From Phaeobacter porticola (GTDB lineage Bacteria; Pseudomonadota; Alphaproteobacteria; Rhodobacterales; Rhodobacteraceae): a stretch of 64,000 bases of DNA. The notes under the pieces are model-generated. The model worked only from the letters and a program-made list of their open reading frames with translations, was not told where the DNA came from and did no database searches. Position numbers and translations under genes: made by a program. The stretch is from positions 1,240,001-1,304,000 of the forward strand of contig NZ_CP016364.1 in assembly GCF_001888185.1 (NCBI RefSeq), given 5' to 3'. This document shows positions 1 to 9,622 of the stretch, piece by piece; the first letter of the stretch is position 1; every line of letters starts with the position of its first letter.

Positions 1-225
1 CAGAACCAATGCCTGCGGCAGCGGGTCGGTATAAGGAACCTCTTCGTATTTATTGAGAATTGCGGGCGCATTCGTCATCAACCGTCCGGTGGCAAACAGG
101 AACACGTTTACGGCATAGGACAGTAGCGACAGACCTAGGATGACCGGAAAACTGCGACGCCGCAGGATCAGGTAGATGCCGGCCGTCGTCAGAATGCCCA
201 CGGCCGAGGCGACTAGAAGTTCCAT
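1..225 (-). CDS. mrpC: Mrp antiporter subunit C (NuoK-like), partial at window edge
   Basis: The minus strand reads from an ATG at 225 without a stop to the left edge, giving the first 75 residues (MELLVASAVGILTTAGIYLI...). The pattern of a short N-terminus, a hydrophobic helix, an Arg-rich turn (LRRRSF) and a second helix ending in NVFLFATGR is typical of MrpC/MnhC, the NuoK homologue of the multisubunit monovalent cation/proton antiporter of the inner membrane. It begins two bases after the mrpA stop, so the two genes are translationally coupled in one leftward operon. The C-terminal part and the remaining subunits (D to G) should lie to the left of this window. Confidence 0.88.
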   Translation of the reverse strand, partial: MELLVASAVGILTTAGIYLILRRRSFPVILGLSLLSYAVNVFLFATGRLMTNAPAILNKYEEVPYTDPLPQALVL

Positions 226-227
226 AT

Positions 228-3089
228 TCAGCCCTCGTTCTCGGTCTTGGCCACGTCATCGCGGGCCGGGTTGATATCCATGGCATGGCTGCTGTCCGTT
301 CCGGGTTGCCAAGCAAAGCGCGACAGGCTCTCCAGCGCCAGCAGCACGGCGCCAACAACAGCAAGGAACACGCCGAGGTCAAACAGTGCTGCGGTGGCCC
401 ACTCGAACTCCTCCAGCGGTGCCCAATGGACGTAGCCAAAGGCACTGGTCAAGAAGGGCTGGCCACTGAACCACGACCCCATCCCGGTTGCGGCGGCAAT
501 CAGAACACCGGATCCGATGATGCCATGATAGGGATAGCGCTGCCGCTCGGTCGCCCAGGCAAAACCCGACGCCATATACTGCATGATGACAGCGATTGCG
601 GCGATCAGCCCGGCGATAAAGCCCCCACCTGGCAGGTTGTGACCGCGGAAAAAGATATAGGCCGCAACCATCAGAGCCAGCGGCATCATCACGCGGGTGG
701 CAACAACCATCATCATTGGATGAGAGTCGCCCGCCTGCGGCAGATCCGGTTTCCGGTTGAGCAGATAGGCGCGCACACGGGTGCCCAGAATGGCCTCGGT
801 CAAGGCAAAGATAACCAGTGCGGCAATGCCCAGAACGATGATCTCACCAAAGGTATCAAAGCCCCGGAAATCCACCAGGATCACATTGACCACATTGGTA
901 CCGCCGCCGCCCTTGTAAGAGTTCTCAAGGTGAAAGCCGGAAATCGTCTCGCCAATAAAATCACGCGTCATTAGCGCATAAATTAAGCCGCTCACACCAA
1001 GGCCTGCAACGCTCGCGATGGAGATGTCGCGAAACCGCGCACCTGCGGAGCTTTCGATGGGTGTCTCCTTCGGCATGAAGTTCAGCGCCAACAGCATCAG
1101 GATGATGGTCACAACCTCAACCGAAATCTGCGTCAGGGCGAGATCCGGCGCGGACATGTAGTTAAATCCCATGGAAACCACGAGGCCAACAACCCCGATC
1201 AGCACCAGCGCGAGCAATCGGTTGCGGTGCATTGCGACCAGGAAACCAGTGGCGATCAGCAGACTAGCCCAGCCGATGATCGGGATCAGACCGACGTCCT
1301 GCACACTGCGCGTCGGAGCTGCCATCGTGCCGGACTGGTAGGCGTAATACGACAGCGCTGCGGTAAAGGTGATCATGATTGCAGCGTAGCGTTGCATGGA
1401 TCCATTGTGCATCGCATCGGTAACGTTACGCGCCAGTGCAGTGAGCGTCGCAATGATCGCGTCAAAGATGGTCTTTGCCTCCGGGCGCGGGGTTGCATTC
1501 CACATGCGCGTCAAAGGCCTGTGCAGCATTAGCAGAATGGCACCGCCGACAACGGCGACCAGCGACATATAAAGCGCAGGCGTGAACCCGTGCCATAGTT
1601 TCAGCGAATAGTAGGGCAGCTTTTCGCCACCAATCACCGCAGAAGAGGCCGTCGCAACCAGAGGTCCGACGATCTTGGCGGAGAACAGGCCAATTAACAC
1701 CACAAGTCCAACGAGGAAAGCCGGTGCGAGCCACATGCCTGCGCCCGGATCATGTGGTGTTGCGGGATAATTATCCCGCTTCGGGCCCAGAAAAACATGC
1801 ACAATGAAGCGGAAGGAATATGCAGCGGAGAACAGTGCGCCCAGCAGCGCGAGACCGGGCACGATATAGTGTGAACTGCCCCAGACCGTATGTACCGTTT
1901 CTTCCAGCATCATTTCCTTGGAGAGAAACCCATTGAAGGGCGGGATACCGGCCATCGACAATGCCGCCACCGTCGCAATGGCAAAGGTGATTGGCATAAG
2001 GTGACGCAACCCGCCCAACCGCTTGATATCGCGGGTGTGGGCTTCGTGATCAATGATGCCTGCACTCATAAACAGCGCTGCCTTAAAGGTGGCGTGGTTG
2101 ATGATATGAAATACTGCCGCCACCGCCGCAAACTTGGTCCCAAACCCAAGAAGCATGGTAATCAGACCGAGATGGCTGACGGTAGAGAATGCCAGCAGCG
2201 CCTTCAGATCATCCTTGAATAGTGCAATGACTGCCCCTAGCACCATCGTGATAAGTCCGGTGGTGGCGACGATATAGAACCACTCAGGCGTACCAGCCAA
2301 AACCGGCCACATCCGGGCCATCAGGAACAGGCCTGCCTTAACCATGGTGGCCGAATGAAGATAGGCTGAAACGGGGGTTGGTGCCGCCATTGCATGCGGC
2401 AGCCAGAAATGAAACGGAAACTGCGCCGATTTGGTAAAGGCACCGATTAGGATCAGAACAAGCGCAGGCAGATAAAGTGGCGAATCCTGAATGATCTCTT
2501 TCGAACCCAGGATCACCGTCAAATCATAAGAGCCGACAATATTGCCAAGGATCAGCATGCCCGCGATCATAGCCAGACCACCCGCACCAGTCACAGTCAA
2601 CGCCATACGCGCGCCTTGTCGACCTTCCGGCAGATGTTTCCAATAGCCGATCAATAGGAAAGAACTGAGCGACGTCAGCTCCCAGAAAATCAGCAAAAGC
2701 AGGATATTGTCAGATGTGACAATCCCCACCATCGCGCCCTGAAACAGCAGAAGATAGGTGTAGAAATTGCCCATCGGATCTTCGCGCGACAGGTAGAACC
2801 GCGCATAGAGAATGATCAAAAGACCAATGCCCAAGATCAAACTGGCAAAGAGAAACCCAAGCCCATCCAGAAAGAAGTTGGCATTCAGCCCCAAACTGGG
2901 CAGCCAGTCGAATTGGGCCTGTATAACTTCTCCTCGCATCACTGCCGGTGCGTGCAACATGAGGCCGACAAATGCGAGCAAAGTGGTCAGGCCCGCCGCC
3001 GAGGCCGAGGCATTGCGCCCAGCACGGATCAATAGTGCGGGAAACACCGCACCCAGAAAGGGCAGGGCTGCAATTAAGAACAGGGACAC
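228..3089 (-). CDS. mrpA: Monovalent cation/proton antiporter subunit A fused to subunit B
   Basis: This is a large polytopic inner-membrane protein (953 aa) of the NuoL-like antiporter family. It carries the antiporter core with the motif HFWLPHAMAAPTPVSAYLHS around residue 230, a C-terminal extension (MbhD/MbhE-like, about 600-780), and an MnhB-type domain from about residue 795 (TRVMMPLALMVAAYIFFRGH). It therefore corresponds to the fused PhaAB/MrpAB form known from rhizobia and roseobacters, which exchanges Na+ or K+ for protons. I chose the GTG at 3089 because GGAGGAGAA sits about six bases upstream and the product then starts MSLFLIAALPFLGAVFPALL. An in-frame ATG seven codons earlier lacks a good ribosome site. 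It is the first gene visible of the leftward operon. Confidence 0.93.
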   Translation of the reverse strand: MSLFLIAALPFLGAVFPALLIRAGRNASASAAGLTTLLAFVGLMLHAPAVMRGEVIQAQFDWLPSLGLNANFFLDGLGFLFASLILGIGLLIILYARFYLSREDPMGNFYTYLLLFQGAMVGIVTSDNILLLLIFWELTSLSSFLLIGYWKHLPEGRQGARMALTVTGAGGLAMIAGMLILGNIVGSYDLTVILGSKEIIQDSPLYLPALVLILIGAFTKSAQFPFHFWLPHAMAAPTPVSAYLHSATMVKAGLFLMARMWPVLAGTPEWFYIVATTGLITMVLGAVIALFKDDLKALLAFSTVSHLGLITMLLGFGTKFAAVAAVFHIINHATFKAALFMSAGIIDHEAHTRDIKRLGGLRHLMPITFAIATVAALSMAGIPPFNGFLSKEMMLEETVHTVWGSSHYIVPGLALLGALFSAAYSFRFIVHVFLGPKRDNYPATPHDPGAGMWLAPAFLVGLVVLIGLFSAKIVGPLVATASSAVIGGEKLPYYSLKLWHGFTPALYMSLVAVVGGAILLMLHRPLTRMWNATPRPEAKTIFDAIIATLTALARNVTDAMHNGSMQRYAAIMITFTAALSYYAYQSGTMAAPTRSVQDVGLIPIIGWASLLIATGFLVAMHRNRLLALVLIGVVGLVVSMGFNYMSAPDLALTQISVEVVTIILMLLALNFMPKETPIESSAGARFRDISIASVAGLGVSGLIYALMTRDFIGETISGFHLENSYKGGGGTNVVNVILVDFRGFDTFGEIIVLGIAALVIFALTEAILGTRVRAYLLNRKPDLPQAGDSHPMMMVVATRVMMPLALMVAAYIFFRGHNLPGGGFIAGLIAAIAVIMQYMASGFAWATERQRYPYHGIIGSGVLIAAATGMGSWFSGQPFLTSAFGYVHWAPLEEFEWATAALFDLGVFLAVVGAVLLALESLSRFAWQPGTDSSHAMDINPARDDVAKTENEG

Positions 3090-3350
3090 GTGCGGTTCTC
3101 CTCCATGCACAAGGCCAGATCGTTTGCTGCCTAAGCAATTTTTCGCAACTGTGCCAGCCCCGACCGCGCCTGCAAACCCTGCAAAAGCGGCGACCGGGTT
3201 AGTTTTTGCCCCAACCGGGATCAGGGCGACATGGTGTCAGGTTGACAAGAACTTGATCACCATGCGGGATGTCTCATGCTGAATATGTGGCGGTAACCTG
3301 CTAGGTCTTGGCACATATAGGATGGTGACTACAGTGCGGGGAGAGGCCAG

Positions 3351-3938
3351 ATGTCGCAATCTCAATCGAATTTGTCACCTAATTCGGATCGTCAGCCCGA
3401 CGCTGCCATAGCTGGTGCTCGGACGCAGGGCGATATCGCCACGTCGATTGCTGAAGATGGTGAACCCGCGCAGATCTCGCGTCGTGGGTTTCTGCGCGCC
3501 GGTGCGGTTTTCAGCTCTCTGACTTTGGCTGGTGGGGTAGGGTATCTCTGGTGGCGACGGCAGCCGCCTGCCCATGATCATCCCAGACTGACCGTGGCCG
3601 AAGCCTTCGCCAATGCAAAGGCGCAAGATCTGTTTCTGATCGATATCCGCACTCCCCGTGAGTGGCGCGCCACTGGTGTACCGGTGGGCAGTCATCAGAT
3701 TGATATGCGCCGTGACGATTTTTTGACTGCGTTGGACGACGTCACTGGCGGTGAGCGCACAGCTGCAATTGCGCTGATTTGCGCCCGAGGGGTGCGCTCA
3801 GCCCGGGTGACATTGGCACTGGATGCGGCCGGATACACCAATGTCAGTGATGTGCCCGAGGGTATGCTTGGATCAGCTGCAGGAGTGGGATGGCTGCGCA
3901 GTAATTTACCAGTCGCACGTTGGAGCGAACAGGGATGA
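3351..3938 (+). CDS. Tat-exported rhodanese-like protein
   Basis: The product (195 aa) has a long polar N-terminus followed by a twin-arginine signal (SRRGFLRAGAVFSSLTLAGG, about residues 43-62) and a short membrane-exit region ending in WWRR. The mature part is one rhodanese fold: LFLIDIRTPREWRATGVPVG is the typical first half, and the catalytic loop is LICARGVRSA, with a Cys followed by Arg and Gly residues that bind the transferred sulfane sulfur. A periplasmic sulfurtransferase role is inferred; the substrate is unknown. Its stop overlaps the start of the next gene (ATGA at 3935-3938), so the two are probably co-translated. It is divergent from the mrp operon. Confidence 0.85.
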   Translation: MSQSQSNLSPNSDRQPDAAIAGARTQGDIATSIAEDGEPAQISRRGFLRAGAVFSSLTLAGGVGYLWWRRQPPAHDHPRLTVAEAFANAKAQDLFLIDIRTPREWRATGVPVGSHQIDMRRDDFLTALDDVTGGERTAAIALICARGVRSARVTLALDAAGYTNVSDVPEGMLGSAAGVGWLRSNLPVARWSEQG

Positions 3939-4801
3939 GCACGCCAATGTGTTCGACAGTCATCAGAAACTGGTGTGCAGGGATTAGCGTGGCGCTTACG
4001 ACGCTAGCCATGGGGTCTGCGGCTGATGCCGGTTGCGGCCCAGCTGCGGATGCTTGCACTGTTGCGGAGGGGGAATATCATATCGTTCTACCCAAAGATG
4101 GGGCAACGGCGGGCGTACCAGCGGTGGTCTTTCTGCACGGTTATGGTGGGTCGGGCAAGGCGGCATTGCGCAATGCCGCGATGGTGAATGGGCTGACAAA
4201 ACGCGGGTATGCGGTGATTGCGCCGACAGCATTGCCACGGCGGCCTGGCGGCCCCCGGTCTTGGGCCTTCTTACCGGACTTTGGCGGACGGGATGAATCC
4301 CTTTTCCTCGAAGCTGTTCTTCAAGATGCCGAAATTAACTTTAATATAGACCGGCAAAGCGTTGTACTTTCAGGATTTTCCGCTGGCGGATTTATGGTGA
4401 GCTATCTGGCCTGCGCCCATCCTGAGCAGTTTGCGGCCTATGCACCCGTCTCAGGCAGCTTTTGGCGCCCGCAACCCGATGGCTGTGCTGGCCCGGTCCG
4501 ATTGCTACACACCCATGGTTGGGCGGATGATGTGGTCCCGCTAGAAGGGCGTTACCTCGGCAATCGACAATACCAGCAGGGCGATATCTTTGCTGGGCTG
4601 GATCTTTGGCGTGACACGAATGGCTGTACCACCCACGCCCCTAGCCGCAGCTGGAAACAAGGGGATCACCTGCGGCGGCGTTGGGAGTGTGGGCCCGAGG
4701 CCGATATCGAATTGATCCTTGTGCCAACCGGGCATCGGGTGCCCAATGACTGGGCGAGCTGGGTGGTGAATTGGTTTGAGAACAGCCCTCTGTCGCAATG
4801 A
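3935..4801 (+). CDS. Secreted PHB-depolymerase/LpqC-type esterase
   Basis: The protein (288 aa) begins with a Sec signal peptide (WCAGISVALTTLAMGSAADA) followed by a Cys-containing mature start. It shows the alpha/beta-hydrolase esterase layout of the polyhydroxybutyrate depolymerase/feruloyl esterase family (COG3509): oxyanion strand VVFLHGYGGSGKA, nucleophile elbow GFSAGG with the catalytic Ser, an Asp-containing HTHGWADDVVP segment, and a C-terminal GHRVPNDW His. It should hydrolyse an ester or oligomer in the periplasm or outside the cell; the substrate cannot be told. The ATG at 3935 overlaps the rhodanese stop. A TTG fifteen bases upstream would add five residues but would not fit the signal peptide better. 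Confidence 0.82.
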   Translation: MSTPMCSTVIRNWCAGISVALTTLAMGSAADAGCGPAADACTVAEGEYHIVLPKDGATAGVPAVVFLHGYGGSGKAALRNAAMVNGLTKRGYAVIAPTALPRRPGGPRSWAFLPDFGGRDESLFLEAVLQDAEINFNIDRQSVVLSGFSAGGFMVSYLACAHPEQFAAYAPVSGSFWRPQPDGCAGPVRLLHTHGWADDVVPLEGRYLGNRQYQQGDIFAGLDLWRDTNGCTTHAPSRSWKQGDHLRRRWECGPEADIELILVPTGHRVPNDWASWVVNWFENSPLSQ

Positions 4802-4895
4802 TGCAACAAAGAGTATTTTCATTTGTAAATAAAATTCAGGATTGAGTGGTAAGGGTTTGACCCAAAGTTGACAATTTCATTCATTTTTCGGCGAT

Positions 4896-6833
4896 TTACT
4901 CCGCGGGTGTCTGACGCGCCGACGCAGTTTCCAACACCATTCGCAGACTGTGCCGGCGGGCGCGGGCGATACGGGTGATACGCGGTTCGGCGTTGACTTC
5001 ACGCGTCGCAAGCAGTGCTTTGGTAAAGCGCTGCAATGGCATCCCGGACAAAGCAGAAAGTGGCACGGCCAGGATTAGGGAAACAGCAATCGGCAGTAGC
5101 CAGATTGACACCACGCCAGCCAAGATGCCGGTCCAGAGGGCGATACCGCTGATGGTTTCGAGCGCATGACAGGTTGCCAACGTATGCCATGAGTAGGTCC
5201 CACCATCACGGGCCTGTGGCGACCAGCCTTTTTGCAGCCCTAGCGCGGTACGAATGACCGCAATCATTTGTTGGACCATCAAGATCGGCGCATAAAGGAT
5301 CGCCAGCAGGATTTCGGTCAGCAACGACAGTGCAAATGCACCTGCGCCACCGTATTCGGAAAAACGACTGCCGGTCATTGGCAGCGCCGCAACGGCAAGC
5401 AGCTTGGGCGCCAACAACATGGCGTAGATCAACAGGATAACCAACACGTGGCGTGGCTCTGACATGTCCGGCCATGATGGCATCATCGGGTTGGTTTCAC
5501 TGAAATAGGTCAGGACTGAGGCTTCCTCGCCACGACCGATCAGCGCCCAGATCACCAAGAGCGCAAACCATACCGGCGCCATCAGATAGCCGATAGCCCC
5601 GTGCAGCAGGTGAAAGCGTGACAGGGCGCGAAACCCTTTGGCATTCAGTAAGCCCAGATGCTGAAGGTTGCCCTGACACCAGCGGCGATCCCGCAAGACA
5701 TGATCAATCAGTGTTTGCGGGGTTTCCTCGTAGGAGCCACGTATCCGGGGCAGAAACTGAACGCCCCAACCTGCGCGGCGTAGAAGGCCGGCTTCAACGA
5801 AATCATGGCTCATGATCAGCTTTTCACCGCCAAACACTGAGCGTAGCGGTGGCAAGCCGGCGCAGGCTGCAAAGGCGCGGGTGCGAATGATTGCGTTATG
5901 GCCCCAGTAGTTGCCTTCGTGTCCCGCCCAGCGGGCCAGACCTTCGGCGAGTGCAAGCCCATAGACACCATTTGCAAACTGCTGCATGCGGCCAAACACA
6001 GATTGCGCGCCGATCAGTTGCGGATAGCTTTGGATAAGGCCAGCGCCTGAATCACGCGCCAACGCATCTGCCAGATGCGCAATTGCACGACCGGTCATCA
6101 GGCTGTCGGCGTCCAGCACCAGCATCGCATCCCAGCCTGCACCCCAGCGCCGCACCCAGTCTGCGATATTACCAACCTTGCGGCCTTCGTTGTCGTTGCG
6201 ACGGCGATAATAAAGCTGCGCCCCGGTAGGGAGCATGGCGCGCAGCGCTTCGACACTGGCCCGTTCCTGGGCGGCAATCGCGTCGTCGCGGGTGTCCGAC
6301 AGGATGAACATGGCATAGTCGTGGACGCCACCGCGATCATGCAGTTCCTCCAGCATTGATTGCGCATTGCCCAATACATACCATGGAACCTCGTTAAAGA
6401 CCGGCATCAGCAGCGCAACCTTCAAGCGCTGTGGACGTCCCTTGCGCAGCGCCTGCGGACGGCGGGACAGGCCCCATAGGCCCAAAAGAACGGTAGATAC
6501 AGAGAAACAGATCCAGAAGAAGTTGAAGGCAATCAGTACCAGCAATGCGACTTCTAGCGTTGAGAAACCATCTGCCGCGAACCAATCTTTCATGCCCCAG
6601 GTCAACAGGCCGGTCGCCGCCATCGCTGGTGAGAACGCCAACACCCGCCACAGCGCAACCTGTCTGGTGACTGTGACGCTTGCTTGCGCGGTCGGGCTAT
6701 CGGTCTGCGTGGTGCTGGTGCCGGGGCAGGCCGCGTCGTGGAAATGTGCCCCGAAATCTTGCTCAGGCATTGCCAGTGGTTGTTCCGGCGGGGTCAGCGA
6801 TAGTTTTCTCATCTGGTCCACCTGTATAGCCAT
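4896..6833 (-). CDS. opgH: Glucans biosynthesis glucosyltransferase H
   Basis: OpgH (MdoH) is the inner-membrane processive glucosyltransferase that makes the beta-1,2-glucan backbone of osmoregulated periplasmic glucans from UDP-glucose. This copy (645 aa) is shorter than the enterobacterial enzyme, mainly at the termini, as is usual in alphaproteobacteria. Visible features are two N-terminal membrane segments (about 55-115), the GT2 catalytic domain with LLMPVFNE, the DxD-type VLDADSLMTG, and the product-site motif RRWCQGNLQHLG, then several C-terminal membrane helices (from about 405). Its start overlaps the end of opgG by 25 bases, so it is the last gene of the leftward opgC-opgG-opgH operon. 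Confidence 0.93.
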   Translation of the reverse strand: MAIQVDQMRKLSLTPPEQPLAMPEQDFGAHFHDAACPGTSTTQTDSPTAQASVTVTRQVALWRVLAFSPAMAATGLLTWGMKDWFAADGFSTLEVALLVLIAFNFFWICFSVSTVLLGLWGLSRRPQALRKGRPQRLKVALLMPVFNEVPWYVLGNAQSMLEELHDRGGVHDYAMFILSDTRDDAIAAQERASVEALRAMLPTGAQLYYRRRNDNEGRKVGNIADWVRRWGAGWDAMLVLDADSLMTGRAIAHLADALARDSGAGLIQSYPQLIGAQSVFGRMQQFANGVYGLALAEGLARWAGHEGNYWGHNAIIRTRAFAACAGLPPLRSVFGGEKLIMSHDFVEAGLLRRAGWGVQFLPRIRGSYEETPQTLIDHVLRDRRWCQGNLQHLGLLNAKGFRALSRFHLLHGAIGYLMAPVWFALLVIWALIGRGEEASVLTYFSETNPMMPSWPDMSEPRHVLVILLIYAMLLAPKLLAVAALPMTGSRFSEYGGAGAFALSLLTEILLAILYAPILMVQQMIAVIRTALGLQKGWSPQARDGGTYSWHTLATCHALETISGIALWTGILAGVVSIWLLPIAVSLILAVPLSALSGMPLQRFTKALLATREVNAEPRITRIARARRHSLRMVLETASARQTPAE

Positions 6834-8347
6834 ACCTCTGACGCGGGTTCACCGTCCTTGCGCAGTTCGGCGCGCAGCTCGACGTGGTCGCGCTCGCCGG
6901 GATCAAATGCAAAGGCAAGGCGCATGCCACCTGTCTCTGGGTTATTCTGCAACACACCTTCGGTCGGAGTGGTATGAGGCGAGGTGATATGTGCCTTGAT
7001 GTCATCCGGTCCATCGGCGAACAGCGGATGCGGCGCGAAATCAATGGTCATGATACGACCGGGATCACCGAATATGCGGGCCCCAGCTGCGGTGTTGATA
7101 ACTTGCGGTACGGAAAGATCGGGATCAGATCCCCAGGTCAGGCGGTAGGAGAGTGTAACCTCGGCACCTGCGTTATAGCGCTCGCGGGGACGCCAATAGG
7201 CCACGATATTGTCGTATATTTCTTTGTCCGCCGGGATCTCGACCAGAGTGACAGCGCCTTTGCCCCAGTCGCCCAATGGCTCGACCCAAAGAGAAGGGCG
7301 CTTGTGGTAATGGGCTTCCAGGTCCTCATAGTCTGACAGCAGGCGGGGCCGCTGCATCAGGCCAAAGCCACGTGGGTTCTCGTCGACAAAGGAAGAAAGC
7401 TGTAGCGTCGTGGGGTTGGCAAGAGGCCGCCACAGGGTTTCGCCATTGCCATTGACTACCAACAGGCCGTCGCTGTCATGTACGGCTGGGCGGAAATCAT
7501 CGAACCGGTGGCGATTGGTCTGATCGAACAGAAACATTGAGGTCAGCGGTCCAAGACCAATATTGTCCAATTCCTCGCGTGCGAAAATCGTGGCCTCGAC
7601 GTCCATCACGGTGTCTTGACCAGGCAGGATATCGAACCGGTAGGCCCCAGTAACCGACGGGGAATCCATCAGCGCGTGCACGACCATGTTGCGCTGTCCA
7701 GGAACCGGGGTTTCCAGCCAGAAGGCGGTGAATTCGGGGAACTCTTCTCCCTTTGGGTCGGCAGTGTTGACGGCGAGGCCGCGCGCTGACAGCCCGTAGG
7801 TGTTCAGCGCTCCGATGGCCCGGAAGTAGCTTGCCCCCTGAAAGACGCAGAACTCGTTTTTCTTGCCAGGCTCTTGCAATTCGGTGCGCAGGCGAAAGCC
7901 GGAATATCCTAGGCTCTCATCAATACTCAGTTCAGGGGCCTTGTCGGTTTTGTCGAACAGGCTGATATCAAATGCGACCTTCTGGGCGATGCCGTTTTCA
8001 ACTGTGTTGATCACTATCGGGCGGGGGAAGTAGAGGCCGGGAAGGAAAAAGTCGACATTATAGCTGCGTGGGGTTTTTGACCAAAGCGCATCGTGGCTAC
8101 GGAACCACCGGGTCTGGTATTCCTCATAGCTTTGATCCTGCCAGTCCTGTGGGACGCTGGCGCGGGGTTCATAGGGCGCTGCGGCTAGATTTCGAGCCAG
8201 CGTGACGACCACATCGCGCGAGAATTCGGGACCTCCCGTCGCACGCGCAGGCGTGCTGAGCGCCCCCAGAGCAAGGGGAGCGGTGCTGGCAAGCGCAGCC
8301 GCCAGAAAGATGCGTCGCGAATATCTTCTCATCTCTTGGTTTTCCAT
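6809..8347 (-). CDS. opgG: Periplasmic glucan biosynthesis protein OpgG/OpgD family
   Basis: The protein (512 aa) has the full length of OpgG/OpgD periplasmic proteins, which act on the newly exported glucan backbone (recent work assigns glucanase activity to the family). The N-terminus MRRYSRRIFLAAALASTAPL is a twin-arginine signal, a trait of OpgD rather than the Sec-exported OpgG of E. coli, so the G/D distinction is open. The family start is clear in FSRDVVVTLARNLAAAPYEP and the C-terminal immunoglobulin-like domain begins near FGDPGRIMTIDF. The gene overlaps both opgC (19 bases) and opgH (25 bases), which indicates tight co-translation. Confidence 0.92.
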   Translation of the reverse strand: MENQEMRRYSRRIFLAAALASTAPLALGALSTPARATGGPEFSRDVVVTLARNLAAAPYEPRASVPQDWQDQSYEEYQTRWFRSHDALWSKTPRSYNVDFFLPGLYFPRPIVINTVENGIAQKVAFDISLFDKTDKAPELSIDESLGYSGFRLRTELQEPGKKNEFCVFQGASYFRAIGALNTYGLSARGLAVNTADPKGEEFPEFTAFWLETPVPGQRNMVVHALMDSPSVTGAYRFDILPGQDTVMDVEATIFAREELDNIGLGPLTSMFLFDQTNRHRFDDFRPAVHDSDGLLVVNGNGETLWRPLANPTTLQLSSFVDENPRGFGLMQRPRLLSDYEDLEAHYHKRPSLWVEPLGDWGKGAVTLVEIPADKEIYDNIVAYWRPRERYNAGAEVTLSYRLTWGSDPDLSVPQVINTAAGARIFGDPGRIMTIDFAPHPLFADGPDDIKAHITSPHTTPTEGVLQNNPETGGMRLAFAFDPGERDHVELRAELRKDGEPASEVWLYRWTR

Positions 8348-9600
8348 GGATGTGATTTAAACCAGGCGGCGATATAGGCGCAGCCAATGATCAGCCCAAA
8401 CCCTGCAAGGTTAAAAAATGCGGTTGTCATGATCGAACGATCCGTGATGTCCATGGCAAATCCCAGCAATCGGGCAAGCGCCATGGAAAAGACAAAGACT
8501 GCCAGCGACTGCTGACCGACTTTGGTGATCAGCGACAGCAACACGGCCCAGATCCGCGCTGCAGTAGAGTGACCTGAGGCGATCAGGCGGTGTCCGCCTG
8601 CACCTGCAATGACCCAGCCCAAATAGGCAAGCGACAGGAAGTGGCCATAGCGAAGAAGACCAAAGTCGGTCTTTTCACGCCACTCGGATGTCAGCGCCCA
8701 TGTCGGGCGAATGATCTGGGCCAAGTCGGGGTTCCAGGCCTTGACCCACAGAAATACCTTCCAAGAGCCAAACGGCGCCAGCAAGATCAGATAGGCTACA
8801 GCACAGACGATCAGCACGCGGGAGACGGGCGGAGCAGGCAGCCAGCCTTTCATGAAGGCGAAGCCGGTAAAGAACAGCAGTTGCCAGCCAAAGGGGTTGA
8901 AGAACCATTCCCGGTTGGACCAGGGCTCTGCCGACAGGGATATACCATTGGGTCCAAGGCCGACCATATAGGGGTTCGCCAAGAGCCAAATTCCAATCGA
9001 CGCCGCAGCGACAGCCCAGAAACCGATCCGCTCCAACCCCATCATGAGGGGCATCAATCCCAGCACCACCAGATACATGGGCAGGATGTCAAAGTAGTTT
9101 GGTACATAGCTGAGTGTCATCAAGCCTACCAGCTGCGGCACCGGGTTCTCAAAGAGGGGGAGCAGGTTCAGCGATGCGATATAGCTTTTTTCAAAGCCTC
9201 CATAGAGATCGAGCGCCGCCATTGAGGTGGCGATAAAGACAAAGAGACCAATATGTGCCCAGAATACCTGCCAGCAGCGAAACAGCACTCGCGCGCTGCC
9301 CATTATCCAGCCTTGCCGTGCAAAGGTCCCGCCAAAGGCGATGGCTGAGGCCATGCCGGAACAGAACACAAAGATTTCGGTGGCGTCGGAAAATCCAAAG
9401 CGCGCAGGGATCCAGCTGGTCCAGCGATTGCCGGGGATATGGGCGCAAAGGATGATGAACATCGCAATGCCGCGATAGAAATCGAGGCGCGGATCGCGCG
9501 GCGCCCGGGGCAACGCCTCCGATTGCGGTGCAACGGGGCGGTTGGCCACTGGCGTGGTCTCGGCGCCTTGGGCGCCGGGAAAGGGCGAGATGGTCGCCAT
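8329..9600 (-). CDS. opgC: OpgC-type glucan acyl (succinyl) transferase
   Basis: This is a polytopic membrane protein (423 aa, about ten hydrophobic helices) of the OpgC/acyltransferase-3-related family. The N-terminal signature DPRLDFYRGIAMFIILCAHI with RFGFSDATEIFVFCSGM matches OpgC proteins, which transfer succinyl groups to periplasmic glucans and make them anionic. A long cytoplasmic N-terminal segment rich in Pro and Ala precedes the first helix. It is the promoter-proximal gene of opgCGH and overlaps opgG by 19 bases. The order C-G-H in one transcript implies that backbone synthesis, processing and succinylation are expressed together. Confidence 0.9.
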   Translation of the reverse strand: MATISPFPGAQGAETTPVANRPVAPQSEALPRAPRDPRLDFYRGIAMFIILCAHIPGNRWTSWIPARFGFSDATEIFVFCSGMASAIAFGGTFARQGWIMGSARVLFRCWQVFWAHIGLFVFIATSMAALDLYGGFEKSYIASLNLLPLFENPVPQLVGLMTLSYVPNYFDILPMYLVVLGLMPLMMGLERIGFWAVAAASIGIWLLANPYMVGLGPNGISLSAEPWSNREWFFNPFGWQLLFFTGFAFMKGWLPAPPVSRVLIVCAVAYLILLAPFGSWKVFLWVKAWNPDLAQIIRPTWALTSEWREKTDFGLLRYGHFLSLAYLGWVIAGAGGHRLIASGHSTAARIWAVLLSLITKVGQQSLAVFVFSMALARLLGFAMDITDRSIMTTAFFNLAGFGLIIGCAYIAAWFKSHPWKTKR

Positions 9601-9622
9601 CGGTTCCTATGTCCTTACTTTG

